A stretch of 64,000 nucleotides of DNA from Arcobacteraceae bacterium (GTDB lineage: Bacteria > Campylobacterota > Campylobacteria > Campylobacterales > Arcobacteraceae). Position 1 is the stretch's first letter, and every line of letters begins with the position of its first letter. The position numbers were made by a program, and so were the translations under genes. Location: assembly GCA_023229945.1 (NCBI GenBank), contig JALNYH010000006.1, forward strand, positions 1 through 64,000. The letters are read 5' to 3'. Shown here in pieces: positions 59,933-64,000 of this stretch. The notes beneath the pieces are model-generated. The model made no database searches and had not been told where the DNA came from. It was given only the letters and a program-made list of their open reading frames with translations.

Positions 59933-61198
59933 ATGGAACAGCAAACACTGGCAATTCATGCTGGATATGATAAAACATTTGGACATGGTAGTATGAGTGT
60001 ACCAATAGAGCAAACTACTGCTTATGCTTTTAGAGATAGTGAACATGCGGCAAATTTATTTAGCCTAAAAGAACTAGGTCCTATATATTCAAGACTTACA
60101 AATCCAACTTTGGATGTACTTGAAAAGAGATATGCAGCTTTGGAAAAAGGAGCTAGTGCTATAGCAGTTGCATCTGGGCAATCAGCTATATTTTATGCTA
60201 TAGCCAACCTAGCAGAAGCTGGGGATAATATCATCATATCAAACAAACTCTATGGTGGTAGTGTCACACTTCTTACTCATACTATTAAGAGATTTGGAAT
60301 AAATGCAAAAGTGTTTGATTGTGAAAATCCAACTGATTTAGAAGCTCTTATAGATGACAAAACAAAAGCTATATTTTTTGAATCTTTATCAAACCCACAA
60401 ATAGCTATAAGTGATGTAGAAAAGATAGTATCAATAGCTCAAAAGCATGGAGTTATGACAGTATGTGACAACACAGTAGCCACTGCTGCATTATTCAATC
60501 CAATTTCTTGGGGTGTGGATATAGTAGTACATTCTATGTCAAAATATACTGATGGTCAAGGAAGAGCAATAGGTGGTATAGTAGTTGAAAGAAATGGTTT
60601 AAATGAATTTTTTGCCAATTCAAGTAGATATTCACACTTCAGCTCTCCAGATGAGAGCTATCATGGTTTAGTTTATACTAGCTTACCATTGCCTTGCTTT
60701 TGTCTAAGAATTAGACTTGCACTTCTTAGAGATATAGGGGCATGTTTGAGTCCTTTTAATGGGTGGTTACTTATTAATGGACTTGAAACTTTGGATTTAA
60801 GAGTAGAAAAACACTCACAAAATGCTCTTGAAGTGGCAAAGTTTTTAACAACAGCCGCAAATGTAAAAGCAGTAAATTATCCATCACTAAAATCAAGTAG
60901 TGCAAATACAAAAGTAAATAAATATTTCAAAAATGGATATGCAAGTGGATTATTGTCTTTTGATGTGGGAAGTTTTGAAGAAGCAAAACATATCATAGAT
61001 AGTGTCAAGCTATTTAGTGTAGTGGTAAACATAGGAGATAGCAAATCCCTAATAGCCCACCCAGCTAGCACAACCCACTCTCAAATACCTCAAGATGAGC
61101 TTATAAAATCAGGAATAAACCCTGCAACTATAAGACTAAGTATTGGACTTGAAGACCCAAAAGATTTGATAGCAGATTTGACGCAAGCGTTTAATTAA
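59933..61198 (+). CDS. metY: O-acetylhomoserine sulfhydrylase (MetY-type)
   Basis: 421 residues from ATG 59933, with AAGGA at good spacing; an in-frame ATG at 59897 adds 12 non-family residues. MEQQTLAIHAGYDKTFGHGSMSVPIEQTTAYAF, YSRLTNPTLDVLEKRYAALE, VASGQSAIFYAIANL, FFESLSNPQ, DNTVATAALFNP, PLP lysine in HSMSKYTDGQGRAIGG (about 204), and C-terminal IAHPASTTHSQI. These fit O-acetylhomoserine aminocarboxypropyltransferase, which makes homocysteine from sulfide. Together with cysK it fixes sulfide into amino acids. Confidence 0.92.
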   Translation: MEQQTLAIHAGYDKTFGHGSMSVPIEQTTAYAFRDSEHAANLFSLKELGPIYSRLTNPTLDVLEKRYAALEKGASAIAVASGQSAIFYAIANLAEAGDNIIISNKLYGGSVTLLTHTIKRFGINAKVFDCENPTDLEALIDDKTKAIFFESLSNPQIAISDVEKIVSIAQKHGVMTVCDNTVATAALFNPISWGVDIVVHSMSKYTDGQGRAIGGIVVERNGLNEFFANSSRYSHFSSPDESYHGLVYTSLPLPCFCLRIRLALLRDIGACLSPFNGWLLINGLETLDLRVEKHSQNALEVAKFLTTAANVKAVNYPSLKSSSANTKVNKYFKNGYASGLLSFDVGSFEEAKHIIDSVKLFSVVVNIGDSKSLIAHPASTTHSQIPQDELIKSGINPATIRLSIGLEDPKDLIADLTQAFN

Positions 61199-61275
61199 AG
61201 TACTGAGGTACTTAGGTGCTGAGGTACTAAGTTTTTTTACTCAGTACCTTAGTCACTCAGTACCTCAGTACCTTC
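61199..61275. repeat. Inverted octamer array (GTACTGAG type)
   Basis: The left arm has GTACTGAG, GTACTTAG, GTGCTGAG, GTACTAAG; after TTTTTTT the right arm is the inverse (CTCAGTAC, CTTAGT.., CTCAGTAC, CTCAGTAC). The arms pair over about 32 bases with few mismatches. It lies between metY and cysK and may also act as a terminator or RNA hairpin. Confidence 0.82.
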
Positions 61276-61291
61276 TTCAAAAAGGAACAAA

Positions 61292-62206
61292 ATGAAATAC
61301 GCAAAAAGTGTAGTAGAACTTATAGGAAATACTCCATTAGTCAAAATAAAGTTATCTAGTGATGATGCATTGGTATTAGGCAAGTGTGAGTTTATGAATC
61401 CTACCCATTCAGTCAAAGACAGAATAGGGTACAACATGATAAAAGTTGCACTTGAAAATGGTACTATAAACAAAGAGACTACGATAATAGAGCCAACAAG
61501 TGGAAATACAGGTATTGGACTTGCTAGTGTTTGTGCTAGTATGGGGATGAAATTAGTCCTTACAATGCCTGCATCTATGAGTATGGAAAGAAGACAGCTT
61601 CTTAGTGCTTTGGGTGCAACACTAGAACTTACTCCTGCTGAACTTGGGATGAATGGAGCGGTTAATAAAGCTATAGAATTGGTCAAAAATACACCAAATT
61701 CATATATGTTATCTCAATTTGAAAATGATGCAAATGCTGATATACATAGGCTCACCACCGCAAAAGAGATACTAAAAGATACTGATGGCAAAATTGATAT
61801 TTTTGTAGCTGCTGTTGGAACTGGAGGAACAATTACTGGAATTGGGCAAGTATTAAAACAGTACAATCCCAATATTCAAGTGATTGCAGTAGAGCCTGCA
61901 AGCTCACCAGTACTAAGTGGCGGTTCTCCCGCACCTCATAAAATCCAGGGCATTGGGGCTGGATTTGTCCCTAAAGTTTTGGATACTTCTATATATGATG
62001 AGGTGATTAAAGTATCAAATGAAGATGCTTTTGAAACATCAAGAAAGTTAGCTAATACAGAGGGGCTTTTGGTAGGAATTTCAGCTGGAGCTAATGTATT
62101 TGCAAGTAGTTTGGTTGCATCAAGAGCCGAGAATAAAGGTAAAACAATAGTTACAATTCTTTGTGATACAGGTGAGAGATACCTAAGCTCAGGATTGTAC
62201 GAATAA
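61292..62206 (+). CDS. cysK: Cysteine synthase (O-acetylserine sulfhydrylase)
   Basis: 304 residues, type II PLP fold: ELIGNTPLVKI, PLP lysine in PTHSVKDRIGYNMI (about 40), PTSGNTGIGLASVCASMGM, AAVGTGGTITGIGQVLK, and QGIGAGFVPKVLD. It converts O-acetylserine and sulfide to cysteine. AAAGGA precedes ATG 61292. It is the third sulfide-using PLP enzyme of this region; palindromic repeats follow the stop after about 10 bases. Confidence 0.95.
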   Translation: MKYAKSVVELIGNTPLVKIKLSSDDALVLGKCEFMNPTHSVKDRIGYNMIKVALENGTINKETTIIEPTSGNTGIGLASVCASMGMKLVLTMPASMSMERRQLLSALGATLELTPAELGMNGAVNKAIELVKNTPNSYMLSQFENDANADIHRLTTAKEILKDTDGKIDIFVAAVGTGGTITGIGQVLKQYNPNIQVIAVEPASSPVLSGGSPAPHKIQGIGAGFVPKVLDTSIYDEVIKVSNEDAFETSRKLANTEGLLVGISAGANVFASSLVASRAENKGKTIVTILCDTGERYLSSGLYE

Positions 62207-62216
62207 CTTATAAGAT

Positions 62217-62344
62217 AGATTCCGTGTCAAGCACGGAATGACGGAGTTCTAGTCATCCTGAGACTTTATGTCATTCTGAGTTTTCCTGTCATCTTGAGCT
62301 TGACTCAGGATCTTCTTTAGATTCCGTGTCAAGCACGGAATGAC
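62217..62344. repeat. Palindromic intergenic repeats with two identical 26-base copies
   Basis: A 26-base element beginning AGATTCCGTGTCAAG and ending CACGGAATGAC occurs identically at 62217-62242 and 62319-62344; its core is the perfect stem ATTCCGTG-TCAAG-CACGGAAT. Between them lie related units around CCTGAG, CATTCTGAG and ATCTTGAGCTTGACTCAGGAT. It is the same family as 16840-16995, and lies between convergent genes. Confidence 0.85.
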
Positions 62345-62351
62345 GCCATCC

Positions 62352-63752
62352 TCAGTCTTTAAGTTCCACCAAAATATCATAAATTTCATCTTTGTGCTTG
62401 ACTACTGTATCTACTATTTTTGGATCAAAGTGTAGTCCACTTTGTTCTTGTAAATATGCGATAACATCTTCAAATGGCCAAGCATCTTTATAACATCTTT
62501 TTGAATTAAGTGCATCAAGTACATCACAAATTGCCACTATTTTGGCATATATATGAATTGCATCTCCACCTTTACCGCTTGGATAACCGCTACCATCGTA
62601 TTTTTCATGGTGTTCAAGAGCTATAATAGATGATGCTTGTAAAATCTTTCTTTTAGAATATCTGAGCATTTCATATCCAATTTGTGCATGAAATTGAACT
62701 TTTGCATACTCTTCTGGGGTTAGTTTGCCATTTTTGAGTAGAATTTCATCTTCTATTGCTATTTTACCGATATCATGAAGCTGACTAGCTATATAAATAA
62801 GCTCTGATTCATCCTCGCTAAAGCCTAGTTTTAATGCTATTAGTTTTGATATTCTACCCACTCGTTTTACATGATTGGCTGTTTCTTTGCTTCTATGCTC
62901 TGCTATCATCCCTATTGAGTGAAGTGTTTCTTTTAGAGTTTCTTCTATCTCTATATTTAGATCTTTTAATTCAATATTTTTGATTTCAAGTTCTTGATTT
63001 TTTGTATGGATATGCTCAATCAATTTATTTACATCTTCAACTGTTTGTAAAAGTTCTTTAGTCTTGAAGTGATTAGTATCAATTTTTGTATGATGCATCA
63101 GGGAATGACCAAATCTATCTATTAATATTTCTAATGGTTTTACAATATAATCATTGATAGTTTTGATAGATTTTAATAAAGCAAAAATAATGAAAACAAC
63201 TAAAAATAAGATAATAGTAACAATATATAACATAGATAAATTTTTGTATTGACTTAGATTTATATCAATTTCAACTACACCCAAAACTGTACCTTCACTT
63301 ACTTTATGACACTCTAGACAATTAAGTGTACTTGTAGAAGAAGCAATATATGGAATGTATGCTTTTAAAGATGCATTATTCATAGTTTCCATTACATTAA
63401 AAATAGCTTTTCCATTGGCTAAAACACTATGAGAATTTTCTGTAATTTCTTTTTCAATAGTTGATAATCCATATTGTTTATTTACATGACTAGAACGAAC
63501 AATATCAATATTATTTATGTTGTAAGTAGATTTAATCTCATTTAGGAAATAATCTCTATTATCCATAATTCCACTTTTCATATGGGCAGTTAATCCAGCT
63601 TTAATAACTTCAGCCATAGCAGTAGCTTTGTCTTTTGCATTATCAATAGAAAGCTGTCTAAAACCAAATGTTACAGTAATAATAACTATAAAAGATAAAA
63701 GTGCGAATATAATACCAAATCGCTTTGTTACTATAGATTTTATACTTTGCAT
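62352..63752 (-). CDS. HD-GYP cyclic di-GMP phosphodiesterase with periplasmic CxxCH sensor
   Basis: 466 residues. TM1 is at about 12-30; the periplasmic domain (about 31-170) holds NCLECHK (Cys145, Cys148, His149), a c-type heme site in a Tll0287/DUF3365-like setting. TM2 is at about 174-193, with a HAMP-like and coiled linker, then HD-GYP: HVKRVGRISKLIALKLG, HDIGKIAIEDEIL, HHEKYDGSGYP and IVAICDVLDALNSKRCYKDAW. The catalytic residues are intact, so it should hydrolyse c-di-GMP, possibly under redox or gas control through the heme. The 248 bases after its start to the window end hold only AT-rich sequence. Confidence 0.93.
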   Translation of the reverse strand: MQSIKSIVTKRFGIIFALLSFIVIITVTFGFRQLSIDNAKDKATAMAEVIKAGLTAHMKSGIMDNRDYFLNEIKSTYNINNIDIVRSSHVNKQYGLSTIEKEITENSHSVLANGKAIFNVMETMNNASLKAYIPYIASSTSTLNCLECHKVSEGTVLGVVEIDINLSQYKNLSMLYIVTIILFLVVFIIFALLKSIKTINDYIVKPLEILIDRFGHSLMHHTKIDTNHFKTKELLQTVEDVNKLIEHIHTKNQELEIKNIELKDLNIEIEETLKETLHSIGMIAEHRSKETANHVKRVGRISKLIALKLGFSEDESELIYIASQLHDIGKIAIEDEILLKNGKLTPEEYAKVQFHAQIGYEMLRYSKRKILQASSIIALEHHEKYDGSGYPSGKGGDAIHIYAKIVAICDVLDALNSKRCYKDAWPFEDVIAYLQEQSGLHFDPKIVDTVVKHKDEIYDILVELKD

Positions 63753-64000
63753 AATTTTCCTTTAACTTTATCGACATTGAGGAATTGTAGCAGAAATCAG
63801 TATAAATAAATATTATAAAACAGTATTCTTAGTAATAAAAAAACTAATTTATAAAAAAATAATATAAATTTCATTTATAATTCAAGCATAATTTCTTGAA
63901 TTTTTAAGAGTATTCTAAAATGTATTTTAAAAGTTATTTTATAAAGTGAATTTTGTATATAGTGTGGTTGCGTGATAGTTAGAGGAAGAAAAACTATAAG

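Overview
The window is AT-rich, densely packed bacterial DNA with many TTG/GTG starts and 1-10 base gene overlaps. It looks like a free-living or host-associated member of the Campylobacterota (epsilon group). Reasons: a glyQ - Nif3-like - C4 zinc-ribbon - waaA series, a carboxynorspermidine dehydrogenase, a MagIII-type DNA glycosylase, many chemoreceptors and dCache sensor kinases, and a one-piece tmRNA whose tag reads ANNTNYTPAYAKAA. I cannot name the genus from sequence alone.

Layout. 1-3.9 kb: end of purE, glyQ, a Nif3-like protein, a zinc-ribbon coiled-coil protein and Kdo transferase. 4-9.4 kb: a dCache chemoreceptor with a CheR-type tail and a P2-type cation ATPase. 9.3-12.6 kb: histidine kinase behind a DASS-family anion transporter. 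12.7-18.9 kb: yebC, an orphan sugar-type binding protein, carboxynorspermidine dehydrogenase, tmRNA, an acetyltransferase, an unrecognised small protein and malic enzyme. 19-24.1 kb: taxis cluster (receptor, PAS, CheW, two response regulators). 24.2-33.5 kb: long minus-strand series of a soluble zinc-type chemoreceptor, response regulator, PAS kinase, YmdB phosphodiesterase, MagIII, ParA-like ATPase, small membrane protein, UbiE/MenG and XseA. 33.8-37.4 kb: TonB receptor, small periplasmic protein and diguanylate cyclase. 37.4-44.2 kb: M48 protease, then an arsenic operon (arsR, arsB-like, arsC, arsP-like permease, thioredoxin-like), a DUF4405 protein and chrA. 44.3-56 kb: type I restriction-modification operon carrying several accessory genes. 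56-62.2 kb: sulfur metabolism (DUF2892, FccB-like flavoprotein, two Cys/Met-type PLP enzymes, Rrf2 regulator, cysK). 62.3-63.8 kb: HD-GYP protein with a CxxCH sensor domain.

The most unusual region is 44.3-56 kb. Between hsdM and hsdR lie an ORF6N protein with a PLD-like end, a winged-helix protein, hsdS, a trypsin-like protease, a protein with a candidate HEPN RNase motif, a 47-aa ORF, a soluble GT51 transglycosylase domain, a nucleotidyltransferase, a 54-aa ORF and RhuM, all on the plus strand and mostly overlapping. Three junctions on the hsdM-hsdS side share the same sequence, as if cassettes had been inserted there. The protease/HEPN and GT51/nucleotidyltransferase pairs are candidates for an uncharacterised defence module.

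A second unusual feature is a family of repeats at eleven or so gene junctions. They are tandem 7-mers (mostly TAGNNNN on one strand) or 8-mers (mostly NNACTKAG), usually with a second arm in inverse orientation. Most units contain a stop codon and the unit length is not a multiple of three, so the arrays can close all three frames; several neighbouring genes take their stop codon from them. A separate palindromic repeat family lies at 16.8-17.0 and 62.2-62.3 kb.
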